From positions 1 through 60,030 of IMG/VR virus record IMGVR_UViG_3300020404_001765: a DNA stretch of 60,030 bases, one strand, 5' to 3'. Within the stretch, counting starts at the first letter, position 1. Every line of letters starts with the position of its first letter. The notes under the pieces are model-generated. The model searched no databases, was not told the origin of the DNA, and saw only the letters and a list, made by a program, of their open reading frames with translations. The DNA is from a virus. Of this stretch, positions 24,541-32,813 are shown one piece after another. The translations under genes and the position numbers were made by a program.

Positions 24541-24870
24541 TTATTTTCTCTCCTTGATTAGTTTCACTGTTCCTGAGTTTGTATGTTTTATTCTATGGTT
24601 ATTTTGTAGAGCAAGATGTAGGAACGATTCATACTTGTCTTCCTTTACCATTAAAGTTATGCAGTCTTCAAGATCGTCGCCGTCATCTTGATATCCTGCG
24701 TATGCCCAGATAAAATCCTTGCCATACTTCATGCCAAGGTTTCCTGCTGTCGTGCAGATGTTTGCCACTGCATCAACTGTGTCATATCCAGCATTGAGCC
24801 CGCCACCTTCTATAGGTAAGTGTCCCATTCTAGTTGTTGCTCTCTTTTGTTGTATATGAATTTCTTTCAT
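24541..24870 (-). CDS. Conserved phage protein, unknown
   Basis: 109 residues, soluble, with TTRMGHLPIEGGGLNAGYDT and KYGKDFIWAYAGYQDDGDD. It is coupled to the QueD-like gene upstream by a one-base overlap (TAATG). No family recognised. Confidence 0.6.
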   Translation of the reverse strand: MKEIHIQQKRATTRMGHLPIEGGGLNAGYDTVDAVANICTTAGNLGMKYGKDFIWAYAGYQDDGDDLEDCITLMVKEDKYESFLHLALQNNHRIKHTNSGTVKLIKERK

Positions 24871-25313
24871 TATATCCCACTCACTACTTCGTCGTTGTTG
24901 TATACTGCATACGATCCGTTCTCACCGTCTTCTGACACATTTATAGATATGTCTCTACCTGGATATTTTTTTGTTATTGCTACATACAAATCATCAGATA
25001 TCATTTCACAACTCTTGTAATCAAGTTTCATTGTGCCATCTGCGTACATATTCTCCATCCATCTTTTAAACTGTATAAATTCTATATCTCTGTCATCGTG
25101 GAATACTTCTATTGCTACCTTAAAATGGAATATGTGTCTGTGAGGATACCCAAGGAAAGAAACGTCATACTCATCACCTGTTGCTAGTTTTGGATCATCC
25201 AGTGCCGCCGGGTACTTGTGGATACCCTCTTTTTGGAATGTTACCCAAATCATTTTTTTTCCTCTGTTTGCTTTCTCCTTTAGTGCCTGATCTCGCATTT
25301 CTTCACTGCTCAT
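24870..25313 (-). CDS. QueD/PTPS-like T-fold protein
   Basis: 147 residues. The pattern fits a 6-pyruvoyl-tetrahydropterin or 6-carboxy-tetrahydropterin synthase: a first His in KEGIHKYP, an His-x-His pair in GYPHRHIFHFKVAIEV, then DIEFIQFKRWM and an ISINVSEDGENG strand with the Glu. The catalytic Cys normally before the HxH is not seen, so the activity may be altered. FolE and QueE are in the same window, which supports a QueD role (second step of 7-deazaguanine synthesis). Moderate confidence. Confidence 0.6.
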   Translation of the reverse strand: MSSEEMRDQALKEKANRGKKMIWVTFQKEGIHKYPAALDDPKLATGDEYDVSFLGYPHRHIFHFKVAIEVFHDDRDIEFIQFKRWMENMYADGTMKLDYKSCEMISDDLYVAITKKYPGRDISINVSEDGENGSYAVYNNDEVVSGI

Positions 25314-25498
25314 TGTTTCCCTTTCCTTTTTAATTTAAGTTTGTTTTGTAATCTTTTCACTTTTGCTTCTAGTATTTCTACTCTCTTTACATAGTAGTCG
25401 GTTCCATGTAGTCCTCTTTTTTCTAATTTCTTTTGCTCTTGCATCCATAATCTATAACTTTCAAGGCCTTCGTCTTTCTTATACTGCTTTTTTGACAT
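25310..25498 (-). CDS. Small basic coiled-coil protein
   Basis: 62 residues; two thirds are Lys, Glu, Leu and Arg (RVEILEAKVKRLQNKLKLKR). It overlaps both neighbours by 4-20 nt inside the modification operon. Function unknown. Confidence 0.55.
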   Translation of the reverse strand: MSKKQYKKDEGLESYRLWMQEQKKLEKRGLHGTDYYVKRVEILEAKVKRLQNKLKLKRKGKQ

Positions 25499-26015
25499 CT
25501 TGCTCCGCTATTGGTTCGTCTTGCTTGTATTCTTTCCAAGATGTGAAGCCTGATGACTGTTTGAAATGATTCATAGTCATTGTCCATACACCTGGATTTG
25601 TTTTATTGAAATCAACATCGTCAACTTTAATACATAAGTTGTCATCGCTTTCCGAATTGGGAAATATTATTGAACAGAATGGTATAAATTTTTCTTCGTT
25701 CCATATTTCTGAAAACCTTTCTTTTACATCTGCGTGAATATTGAACTGATAGTCAATAGTACACCAATAACCTTTATCCATTAATTTTTTTATTAGTTGA
25801 GGGGTGTTGACAATGTTATGCATAAAAGTTCTATTGGCGCCAAAGTATATTGCTTCTGCATTTACTTTTTGTGCTAATTCAACAATCTGATCAAAAAGCA
25901 AATCATTCCTTGCAAGAAAAAGTGTCTTTTTTCCATATGCTGGTGTGTGTTCTACTTCCATGCCTGAAAATATACCTACACTGTCGCTTTTGCCTGTTTT
26001 GTAATCTCTGTCCAT
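25479..26015 (-). CDS. Conserved phage protein of the dpdA region, unknown
   Basis: 178 residues. Begins MDRDYKTGKSDSVGIFSGM then EVEHTPAYGKKTLFLAR; VWTMTMNHFKQSSGFTSW near the end. Similar proteins with EVEHTPAYG occur in marine T4-like phages. It lies between the DpdA-like and QueD-like genes. No ATP-loop or metal motif was seen, so it is not an obvious QueC. The promoter upstream is consensus and the mRNA would begin at the start codon. Confidence 0.65.
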   Translation of the reverse strand: MDRDYKTGKSDSVGIFSGMEVEHTPAYGKKTLFLARNDLLFDQIVELAQKVNAEAIYFGANRTFMHNIVNTPQLIKKLMDKGYWCTIDYQFNIHADVKERFSEIWNEEKFIPFCSIIFPNSESDDNLCIKVDDVDFNKTNPGVWTMTMNHFKQSSGFTSWKEYKQDEPIAEQDVKKAV

Positions 26016-26021
26016 GCTTTT

Positions 26022-26050
26022 ATTATACTGTAAAGTGGTTATTTTGTCAA
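26022..26050 (-). promoter_or_regulatory. Consensus sigma-70 promoter placed for a leaderless mRNA
   Basis: Minus strand: TTGACA (26045-26050), 17-bp spacer, TATAAT (26022-26027), then six bases and ATG at 26015. No ribosome-binding site fits in six bases. It lies partly inside the end of the DUF465-like gene. Confidence 0.85.
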
Positions 26051-26233
26051 CTTCGCTTTGGCCATTGCAATGGCGTCCTTGAGAGCAAGTTTTGTTTTTT
26101 TGAGTCTCATCAAAATAGTCTTGCTTTCATCACTACGATCTTTCAGCCTATCCTTGGTAAGTTCTTTTACCTTTCTATCGAGATATTTGTGATGATCCTC
26201 TAACTTTTTTACTTTTTTACTTTTACCAGCCAT
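26039..26233 (-). CDS. DUF465/YdcH-like small protein
   Basis: 64 residues from the start at 26233, which has a full AAGGAGG ribosome-binding site; the longer open frame inside dpdA lacks one. Two charged helices (KLEDHHKYLDRKVKELTKDR and LMRLKKTKLALKDAIAMAK) match the DUF465 helical-hairpin pattern. Unknown role. Confidence 0.7.
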   Translation of the reverse strand: MAGKSKKVKKLEDHHKYLDRKVKELTKDRLKDRSDESKTILMRLKKTKLALKDAIAMAKAKLTK

Positions 26234-26234
26234 T

Positions 26235-27689
26235 TTAACCTCCTTCAAATAAACTTGAAAAATTGTTAGTCCCTTTGCCGCCACCTGTTGCTCGAGCCCA
26301 TCTATTGCCTCTTATGTCTGCTAGATAACTTGAAGCACGATTAATTACTTCCATTGGTTTTTCGCTTGTGAACACTTCTTCCACGAATGTGTTGAAATAC
26401 AATATGTTTCGAGGAACATAAATGCTTGGTTCGTCTGTTTTGTCACTTGCTTTGGTTTTACGCCAGTGTTTTACTTCTGGTTTATATTTTATTGATTCTA
26501 TATCATTTAAATCGTTTGCTATCTGTATTGCCCTTATTTGATTATATACGTTGTGTGCCATCATTAGAACATAACTGAAACTGTCCCAACTAGTTGCGCC
26601 TATTTTTCCATTCTTGTTTAGATCCTTTTCACCATACCAACAAACATCTTTCATTTTTAACCTACGTCCAATCCCGCTGTCAAAAGGAAATTGTATATCA
26701 GATCCTTTTAGTTGTTTGTCATCTGGCGCCTTGTCCATTACAAATGACCATCTGTCTGGTGTAAATGAGTTGTGCGTATAAACTAATCCATTTGCAGTTG
26801 ACAAGAATGCAGACGCACTGTCAAAACTAATTGTAAAGTTATTATTGATATGTTTTCTCACTTGTCTTTGCACTTGCGTTAGATAACACCCCCAGTCCAT
26901 CTGTGATGTACCTAGAACGTGCATCCAATCTTTTCCGTCTAATTTTTTCTCGTCTCTCATTATGATCAAACGTTTAAGCATAACTTCCATATCACACATA
27001 TTAATACCACCCATCGCCCAACCTTCGAATTCGAAATCTTTAACTTGATCATACCATATCTGTGCTGTGTTCCAATCGTCACCTTGTAGTACGTTTAATA
27101 ACTTTGTTTGTCCTAATCTATTTTTTTGGAAAAACTTGTTGTTGTAAATTGTGCCATCTAACGTATCTTGAAAACTTGTAAGTCCTGTTTTTGGAGAGTT
27201 TAAATCGTCTGCCGCCCATGTAGGCACATCGAGGGTCATTGCCCAATCACTTGTAAGTTCAAGCCAATTCAGTATGTCCGATCTTACTTTGTTTGCTTTG
27301 TTCCCTTCAAAATCTTTCCAATCAAATTTTATTACACCTTTTCCTATTTGATACCCACCGGAATCTCCTACTATTGTGCTAAACTTTCTGTCTCTGTTCA
27401 CAAACATGTGATCTCTGTCTGCAACTTTTTCCATATCTAAACAGGCGTGTCCTGCCGAATACAATGCTGTTGGGTAAGTAAACATTCCTTTATCTGGATT
27501 AATAAAATTCAATCCTTCAACGCCGTTTTCAAAACCTTCTGGTATTCTTTCTTCTGCAATGTGTTTGCCTTCTGAAACTCGTTGTTTGCTTATGAAAGTG
27601 TTGTAGAAGTTTGAAATAGCCGGCAAGAACACCGCAAAGTCTCTGCTTAATTCTCCTAGATGTTCTTGCTTACTATTTTGTTCAGTCAT
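26235..27689 (-). CDS. dpdA: DpdA-like transglycosylase (TGT superfamily)
   Basis: 484 residues. TGT-fold motifs are VGDSGGYQIGKG (the catalytic Asp region), LNVLQGDDWNTAQIWYDQ, WAMGGINMC and HVLGTSQMDWGCYL. In DpdA the fold exchanges guanine in DNA for a 7-deazaguanine base. FolE, QueE, a QueD-like protein and YhhQ in the same window give the base supply. The likely result is phage DNA carrying a modified guanine that resists host restriction. QueC (preQ0 synthase) was not seen here. It is coupled to the clamp gene by a one-base overlap. Confidence 0.8.
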   Translation of the reverse strand: MTEQNSKQEHLGELSRDFAVFLPAISNFYNTFISKQRVSEGKHIAEERIPEGFENGVEGLNFINPDKGMFTYPTALYSAGHACLDMEKVADRDHMFVNRDRKFSTIVGDSGGYQIGKGVIKFDWKDFEGNKANKVRSDILNWLELTSDWAMTLDVPTWAADDLNSPKTGLTSFQDTLDGTIYNNKFFQKNRLGQTKLLNVLQGDDWNTAQIWYDQVKDFEFEGWAMGGINMCDMEVMLKRLIIMRDEKKLDGKDWMHVLGTSQMDWGCYLTQVQRQVRKHINNNFTISFDSASAFLSTANGLVYTHNSFTPDRWSFVMDKAPDDKQLKGSDIQFPFDSGIGRRLKMKDVCWYGEKDLNKNGKIGATSWDSFSYVLMMAHNVYNQIRAIQIANDLNDIESIKYKPEVKHWRKTKASDKTDEPSIYVPRNILYFNTFVEEVFTSEKPMEVINRASSYLADIRGNRWARATGGGKGTNNFSSLFEGG

Positions 27690-28426
27690 TACTGCGCCTG
27701 TGCTGGAATAATGTATTGATACTTGCCTAATCCTGAATCAACAGAGACCTGCATCGCACCCTCGTTAGAGAAGTGTAATGTAACCTTTGCCGAATCTGAC
27801 AGTTTCAATATCTGCAATACTTGTCCAACAGGCCAACTCCAACCTTTGTTAAGTGTGCCCTTAACGTCAGTTGCGAAAACAAATTCACCACCGTGTGATG
27901 CTTGATCACCAAATGTGAATATCAGATTTCCATCTTCCGTCCTCACGACGAATGAATTGTGTTCTGTGTTTGCTGTTGCCTGGAAGTTGAATCTTTGTAC
28001 ACTTGCCACACTAGGTTCTATTTCAACGTCCCACTTAACACCCTTAAATTTAACAGTCTTAAGTTTTTCATTGATAATTTCAGCATTCATAAATCTGTAA
28101 TCGTTCTTGAAGTCACCCTTTTCATTTTCGAAGTGGATTCCTGTAGGAACTGTTGCACCGTTCCGCTCACCGGACAACACAGTTATTTTTGCTTTTTCCT
28201 TGTACTCAGGACACTTCAAGTGGATGTCTAATTTACCCATCTGAGGCATACCAAAAGTACCATTCATTTCTGATTGTGGTTTGTGAAAAGACCCTTGCAA
28301 GATTACTGATCTGTCTTCTGCCATACTGTCGATTGCTGTTTCCTTGTCGTCGCCAGTAATTTTAACAAGATCCAAGAATCCCAATCCATGCGTGTGTTTA
28401 ACGATGTCTTTTAAGATGTCTATCAT
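27689..28426 (-). CDS. 45: Sliding clamp, gp45 family
   Basis: 245 residues with the T4 gp45-type layout; it tethers the polymerase and also activates late transcription in T4. It begins MIDILKDIVKHTHGLGFLDL and ends with the STHY-like strand and YQYIIPAQAQ, the region where polymerase peptides bind. It lies downstream of the methyltransferase with its own promoter-like sequence and upstream of dpdA. Confidence 0.8.
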   Translation of the reverse strand: MIDILKDIVKHTHGLGFLDLVKITGDDKETAIDSMAEDRSVILQGSFHKPQSEMNGTFGMPQMGKLDIHLKCPEYKEKAKITVLSGERNGATVPTGIHFENEKGDFKNDYRFMNAEIINEKLKTVKFKGVKWDVEIEPSVASVQRFNFQATANTEHNSFVVRTEDGNLIFTFGDQASHGGEFVFATDVKGTLNKGWSWPVGQVLQILKLSDSAKVTLHFSNEGAMQVSVDSGLGKYQYIIPAQAQ

Positions 28427-28434
28427 AATGTCTT

Positions 28435-28463
28435 ATTGTATAGTATATTTAGATTTTAGTCTA
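28435..28463 (-). promoter_or_regulatory. Sigma-70-like promoter for the clamp gene
   Basis: Minus strand: -35 TAGACT (28458-28463), 17-bp spacer, -10 TACAAT (28435-28440). CTAAATA also lies in the spacer. Confidence 0.5.
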
Positions 28464-29256
28464 TGGTTATTTCAGAAATTTTATACACTACCGGATTTTG
28501 TTTACCAGGCTTACGGAAAATTGCGTAATTGGCTCCCGGCCTAAACTGTCCCATTTCTACAACCTCAAAACCTGCCTTTCGTATCATCTCAATCATTAAG
28601 CCTTTGGTGTTGTAGTTCCAGTATCCACGTTTGGCTTCTTTAAGGTCATAATCATAATGGCAATCCGCGTATTGTATGAAGCAATAACCACCATCGATCA
28701 ATATATCTTTGATGTCTTTCAAATATTCTGCAATATGTTTCTGTGTAAAAAATACAAATGTGTCCCAACTGAACACGAAATTGGTAGATCCTTTCGGAAG
28801 GCTTGTACAACCTGTCCTATCTGTTGTATAAAATCTCAAATGCTTTTGGTGTAGTGGTGGAAATCGCCTTCTTACTTTTTCTTCTATTTCGGGCAAAATG
28901 TCAAGGAAATAGTTTTTATACCAAGATCGAAAGTCTTTGCTGAACATACCGGTACCTGGACCAATCTCTAGACTGTTATACAAACTTGTTTTGGAAAACT
29001 GACGTATCTTTGTTTGGACGAGATTGTATAATAAATTATCAACTATAGGTTGCTCTCTTTTTTTGTTAAGGTCCTCACGATACCATTCTGGCGTTTTATC
29101 TAATCTGTTGATAACTTCATTGTTGGTGGCGTCTACTGTTTCTGCAATAGTTTTAAGGATTCCTAGTTGCGTGTTTACTAGGTCTTGCAAGGCTGGTTTT
29201 GTTTTCACCTTCTCTAATTTATCAATTAATAACTTTATTTCCTCAATGCTTAACAT
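28456..29256 (-). CDS. SAM-dependent methyltransferase-like protein
   Basis: 266 residues. The class I SAM-binding motif is YNSLEIGPGTGMFSK (near residue 93), and TNFVFSWDTFVFFTQ follows at the post-motif position. The C-terminal strand order (GGYCFIQYADC, GFEVVEMGQF) completes the fold. Target unknown. It overlaps the next gene by 7 nt. Confidence 0.7.
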   Translation of the reverse strand: MLSIEEIKLLIDKLEKVKTKPALQDLVNTQLGILKTIAETVDATNNEVINRLDKTPEWYREDLNKKREQPIVDNLLYNLVQTKIRQFSKTSLYNSLEIGPGTGMFSKDFRSWYKNYFLDILPEIEEKVRRRFPPLHQKHLRFYTTDRTGCTSLPKGSTNFVFSWDTFVFFTQKHIAEYLKDIKDILIDGGYCFIQYADCHYDYDLKEAKRGYWNYNTKGLMIEMIRKAGFEVVEMGQFRPGANYAIFRKPGKQNPVVYKISEITID

Positions 29257-29546
29257 AGTTTTTTAAAGTTTTCTTGTCTTTCTTGTTGTAGGATATCCAA
29301 ATGTAATTTGAGTTCTTCCCACGGAGTCCTGATTCCATAATCAGCACTATTTTTGTATAATTCCTCCGGACAGTGTTCATAGAATAATTTTGCTGGATCT
29401 CTTCCCATTTCGTATGCCTGCTCGATTACACTCCTCAAAAAATCTTTTTCTTTTACTCCCTCGTCAAAATCTGCATTTGGACGTATTTCATAATTCCAAT
29501 CATGCGTTTTTAAACAATCAATATAAATGTTTTTTAATCTACTCAT
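29250..29546 (-). CDS. Small conserved phage protein, unknown
   Basis: 98 residues, acidic and helical, with KTHDWNYEIRPNADFDEGV. The start is preceded by TCTAAATA and five bases, and that motif uses the polymerase stop codon. Function unknown. Confidence 0.6.
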   Translation of the reverse strand: MSRLKNIYIDCLKTHDWNYEIRPNADFDEGVKEKDFLRSVIEQAYEMGRDPAKLFYEHCPEELYKNSADYGIRTPWEELKLHLDILQQERQENFKKLC

Positions 29547-29551
29547 CGCTA

Positions 29552-29559
29552 TATTTAGA
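29552..29559 (-). promoter_or_regulatory. TCTAAATA late-promoter-like motif at the polymerase stop
   Basis: Contains the TAA of the polymerase stop (29555-29557), then TAGCG and the ATG at 29546. Confidence 0.4.
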
Positions 29560-32218
29560 ATTCAAACAATTTGTTAAATGTATTTGTGGTTTCGGTTGAT
29601 TGCACGTCCCAATGTAGAACTCCTATCAAGTTGTCTATCTTTTGGTCAAGTATTGTGGACTCCATGGCGTCACCATCAAATGGCAATTCTTTGAACCACT
29701 CCGGAATACGCATTTCATCTACAGGATATGCTATGCTGGTATAACCCAATGGATTATTTTTCAATTTACATACAATCACTTTGGCCCCATCTGTTATGGG
29801 CATACTGTATTTGTCGCCATACATTTCTCTGCACCTGTTCCAGTTCATACTTGCCCTAACGTGTCCTGGCATATTTGCTTTGCCTTTGGCCTCCTCTGCC
29901 GCTGTGTACTTGGTCATGTTGTTTGCTCTCTTGGGAGAACCTTTCTCCCAGCCTGGTCTTGCCTTGAACTCTGCTCTAAATTCGCTAATCTTTTCTAGCA
30001 CTTCTGTTTCGCTTTTGCCTGTCAGCACCATGTATAGTAAGTCACTCAAAAAATCCTGCACAAACACCGGAGTATCAGACCTTTTAAGATCGAGGCCCAT
30101 TGCTTTGACTTTGCCTTGTTTGCCTTCTGTGTCAACACGTTTTCCTTCTTGATCATAATAAAGCGCCGCATATCTTTTCTTAGTAATAAACAATCCTTTT
30201 GATGCAACAAGTTCTCTACCTGCCGCTATCACTTCTCCGCGTGTACCTGGACAATGAAATGCCTTGGTCATAAATGCTTTGAATGATCCATTTACTTCTT
30301 CTGCTATTTTGTCATACAATGCGACCACTGAATCTTTAGTCCATGGAATAGTGCCGTTGGATATTTCTTTTTGCAAAGTTTTATATGCTGTAAAGTAAAC
30401 CGAGTCTGTGTCGCCATACACTACACTCTCACCTGTGTGATCATATTCTCCAGCAACAATTTCATTTACTTTACCTGCCATGTGCTTTGTTATACATCTT
30501 CCTGTTAGTGTAACCGATTGACCAATCCTTATGTCAAAGAATCTACAGCCAGGATTCAGAATTGCACCATACAAACTATTCAAATTAATTTTTTTAACAA
30601 GTTGTCTCTTGTCCCAATACTCTCGCTCAATTTCATTATCTCCACATTCATGCATTTTACGTTGCATATCTTTTCGTTCTGCATACCATTTCTTTAAAAG
30701 TCCCGGTATCACTGCTTCGTATTCGTAAGTGAAGATTGTGCCATTTGCACTTAACATCCATTTGTTGTTGCTTTCAAATACTACTTCGTAAAGTTGTGCG
30801 GCACTCATACGCACACTAGTGCCATCTTCCCAGTCGACCACAACTTCTGTGGCCTTATCTTGTTTCATAACTGCTTGATACTCCCAACTACCAAATTGGC
30901 TGTCCCATGCCGCCGCAAAAGATTTTCCTGCGTGTTTGGCCCTATTGATTTCCGCTGATGTGATTATGGGTCTTATCTGTCCAACTATTGTTTCAGGTCC
31001 CATATTCAACGCACGAATCACAGAAGGGTATAGAGAGTTAATGTCAATCGAACCAATCCAATCTTGTATTCCTTTTTTCGGAGTTGCCACATATGCACCT
31101 GCCGCCGGCTGATTTTCTTCGCCGTCCTTTTTGTACTTCCTTCCAGGCACTACCATACCACGCCTGTGTGTTTCGTTTACTATGGCCTGTTCTGTAACCG
31201 CAACAGCACCCATTGTTGTTTGTAGTAGTACAGTGTTTTGGTGTGCAATCTCATTGGCAAGTTCTATAAATTTTAGTTTCTTTTCGAGTTTGGCCAAAAG
31301 TGCAGTATCTTGCCTGTTGTATTCTATGAACAATCCAAAATCATTTTTATACAAGTTGTCCAAAGAACCTTCATACACAGTTTTCTTTTCTCCTAGTTCA
31401 TGTTCGCCAATTGCGTCCAATCTGAAACTGTGCCTTTCCTCATATGTGTATTTCCTGTATAGTTCTAGCAAGTCCAAGTGTACACGTCCTACCAAATCAA
31501 AACTTAACTGTTCTCTGCCGTATTTCTCAAATACTCTTCTCTTTGGCTTTTCGCCCCAGAAACACAATCTTCTCGTGTCGTCTCCGCTTAAAACTTTTTG
31601 TATTCTTCCCACAGTGTAAGGAATATCATATCCCTCACTGTTCCAACCTGACAGTATGTCTGCGTCTTCCACAAGTTCTAGGAAAGCGTCAAGCATGTCT
31701 TTCTCTTTCTCAAACAGCATTGTATTTGGAAATCGTTCAGTCAGCACTTTTGCGTCTTGCATACTGATTGTTTTAGGTGGTACAGCAAGTGTGACCAGTT
31801 GATCCGTCCAACCCATGTAACAACTTATGGCAGTTATGGGCATGAACGGATCATCTGTTGTGGAATAACCTCGATCTGGATCGAAGTCTACCTCGATATC
31901 AAAAAACATCACATTTAGTTTTGGAGTTTCCTTACCGAGATAATTCTCCTCCAAACATCTAAACACAGGATTGATATCGTGTTCATAAAGAGACTTGTTG
32001 GACCTAATCCTCTGCTCTTTTATGAATTCTTTCTGTGTGGCGCATGTTACTTTTTGCAAAGTCTCGCCGGTCATTGACCTGTGTTTGCCCCTTGCGTCAG
32101 GATAGTAAAATACATATCTTGCGTCATACTCCACAAAGACACGACCCTTCTTTGGATCTCGTTCTACAACATATATCCTGTCTTCGTCTTTTTTATATAA
32201 TGCGTCTATGTAACTCAT
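29555..32218 (-). CDS. 43: Family B DNA polymerase, gp43 type
   Basis: 887 residues, the T4 gp43 size class. Exonuclease motifs FDIEVD (106-111), SGWNSEGYD (190-198) and NRQDTALL (301-308) are intact, so 3'-5' proofreading is expected. Polymerase motifs A, B and C are DINSLYPSV (392-400), KINLNSLYGA (543-552) and YGDTDS (601-606). It replicates the phage genome with gp45 and gp44 in this window. It abuts the membrane gene upstream. No insertion or split is seen. Confidence 0.97.
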   Translation of the reverse strand: MSYIDALYKKDEDRIYVVERDPKKGRVFVEYDARYVFYYPDARGKHRSMTGETLQKVTCATQKEFIKEQRIRSNKSLYEHDINPVFRCLEENYLGKETPKLNVMFFDIEVDFDPDRGYSTTDDPFMPITAISCYMGWTDQLVTLAVPPKTISMQDAKVLTERFPNTMLFEKEKDMLDAFLELVEDADILSGWNSEGYDIPYTVGRIQKVLSGDDTRRLCFWGEKPKRRVFEKYGREQLSFDLVGRVHLDLLELYRKYTYEERHSFRLDAIGEHELGEKKTVYEGSLDNLYKNDFGLFIEYNRQDTALLAKLEKKLKFIELANEIAHQNTVLLQTTMGAVAVTEQAIVNETHRRGMVVPGRKYKKDGEENQPAAGAYVATPKKGIQDWIGSIDINSLYPSVIRALNMGPETIVGQIRPIITSAEINRAKHAGKSFAAAWDSQFGSWEYQAVMKQDKATEVVVDWEDGTSVRMSAAQLYEVVFESNNKWMLSANGTIFTYEYEAVIPGLLKKWYAERKDMQRKMHECGDNEIEREYWDKRQLVKKINLNSLYGAILNPGCRFFDIRIGQSVTLTGRCITKHMAGKVNEIVAGEYDHTGESVVYGDTDSVYFTAYKTLQKEISNGTIPWTKDSVVALYDKIAEEVNGSFKAFMTKAFHCPGTRGEVIAAGRELVASKGLFITKKRYAALYYDQEGKRVDTEGKQGKVKAMGLDLKRSDTPVFVQDFLSDLLYMVLTGKSETEVLEKISEFRAEFKARPGWEKGSPKRANNMTKYTAAEEAKGKANMPGHVRASMNWNRCREMYGDKYSMPITDGAKVIVCKLKNNPLGYTSIAYPVDEMRIPEWFKELPFDGDAMESTILDQKIDNLIGVLHWDVQSTETTNTFNKLFEF

Positions 32219-32503
32219 CTACCACCAATAACTTGCTACGCCGTAACCGTAAACATTTATGATTGAAAAATAGCCAGTGATCATCATCACGAATGCCGCA
32301 TTCCTTCTGTACGAAGCATAACATTGTGTTACCGCTCCTACAAAGAACATTGGGTACACAACTGTCATGTCAGGATTTGTGGCCGTGACTGCTAGTGTAA
32401 GGCTGGCTCCAACCGTGAATATGAAACTGACAAGTTCAAAGTAAAACGCTGTCTTGTCACTCTCAAAACTACGAAGCCAGAATAATCTGACTTTGTCTAA
32501 CAT
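32219..32503 (-). CDS. Small membrane protein, conserved in T4-like marine phages
   Basis: 94 residues with three membrane spans (YFELVSFIFTVGASLTLAVT, VYPMFFVGAVTQCYA, AAFVMMITGYFSIINVYGY). It shares one base with the DsbA-like gene stop and directly precedes the polymerase. Role unknown; the pattern is familiar from related phages. Confidence 0.7.
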   Translation of the reverse strand: MLDKVRLFWLRSFESDKTAFYFELVSFIFTVGASLTLAVTATNPDMTVVYPMFFVGAVTQCYASYRRNAAFVMMITGYFSIINVYGYGVASYWW

Positions 32504-32760
32504 TATAGTTTGCCGGCTGTGTTAAGTATGCTTTCCAGCGTGTCCATCTCGTCAGCGATGTTCTGATAATTGCCTCTGTGTGCAACTGATATCGCTTTGT
32601 TTATTAGTGCTGGTTTTAATTCTAGTTCTTCTGCTATTGCTTTTACAGTGTCTTTTAATCCTGCTCTAAGATCTTCAACTTCTCCTAGTACTTGTGATCC
32701 TTGGGAAATGATCTGGATTAATTTTTGTTTTTCTGCATCATTAAAGTTTCTTACTGCCAT
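32503..32760 (-). CDS. DsbA-like DNA-binding protein (T4 late-transcription type)
   Basis: 85 residues, helical, with LGEVEDLRAGLKDTVKAIAE, LELKPALINKAISV and a leucine-rich acidic tail. The architecture and length match T4 DsbA, which binds DNA near late promoters. It has a strong ribosome-binding site (CAGGAGA). The identity is a resemblance only. Confidence 0.6.
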   Translation of the reverse strand: MAVRNFNDAEKQKLIQIISQGSQVLGEVEDLRAGLKDTVKAIAEELELKPALINKAISVAHRGNYQNIADEMDTLESILNTAGKL

Positions 32761-32783
32761 TTGTTTCTCCTGTTGTTATCAAC

Positions 32784-32812
32784 AGTATATAACAGATTTC
32801 GTTTCAATGCAA
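32784..32812 (-). promoter_or_regulatory. Sigma-70-like promoter for the DsbA-polymerase operon
   Basis: Minus strand: -35 TTGCAT (32807-32812), 17-bp spacer, -10 TATACT (32784-32789), ahead of a CAGGAGA site and the start at 32760. Confidence 0.5.
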
Positions 32813-32813
32813 A

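Noticed and set aside
24541-26015. QueC (preQ0 synthase)
   Set aside because: No SGG-type ATP loop or zinc Cys cluster was found in the genes beside dpdA; QueC may lie outside the window or be supplied by the host.
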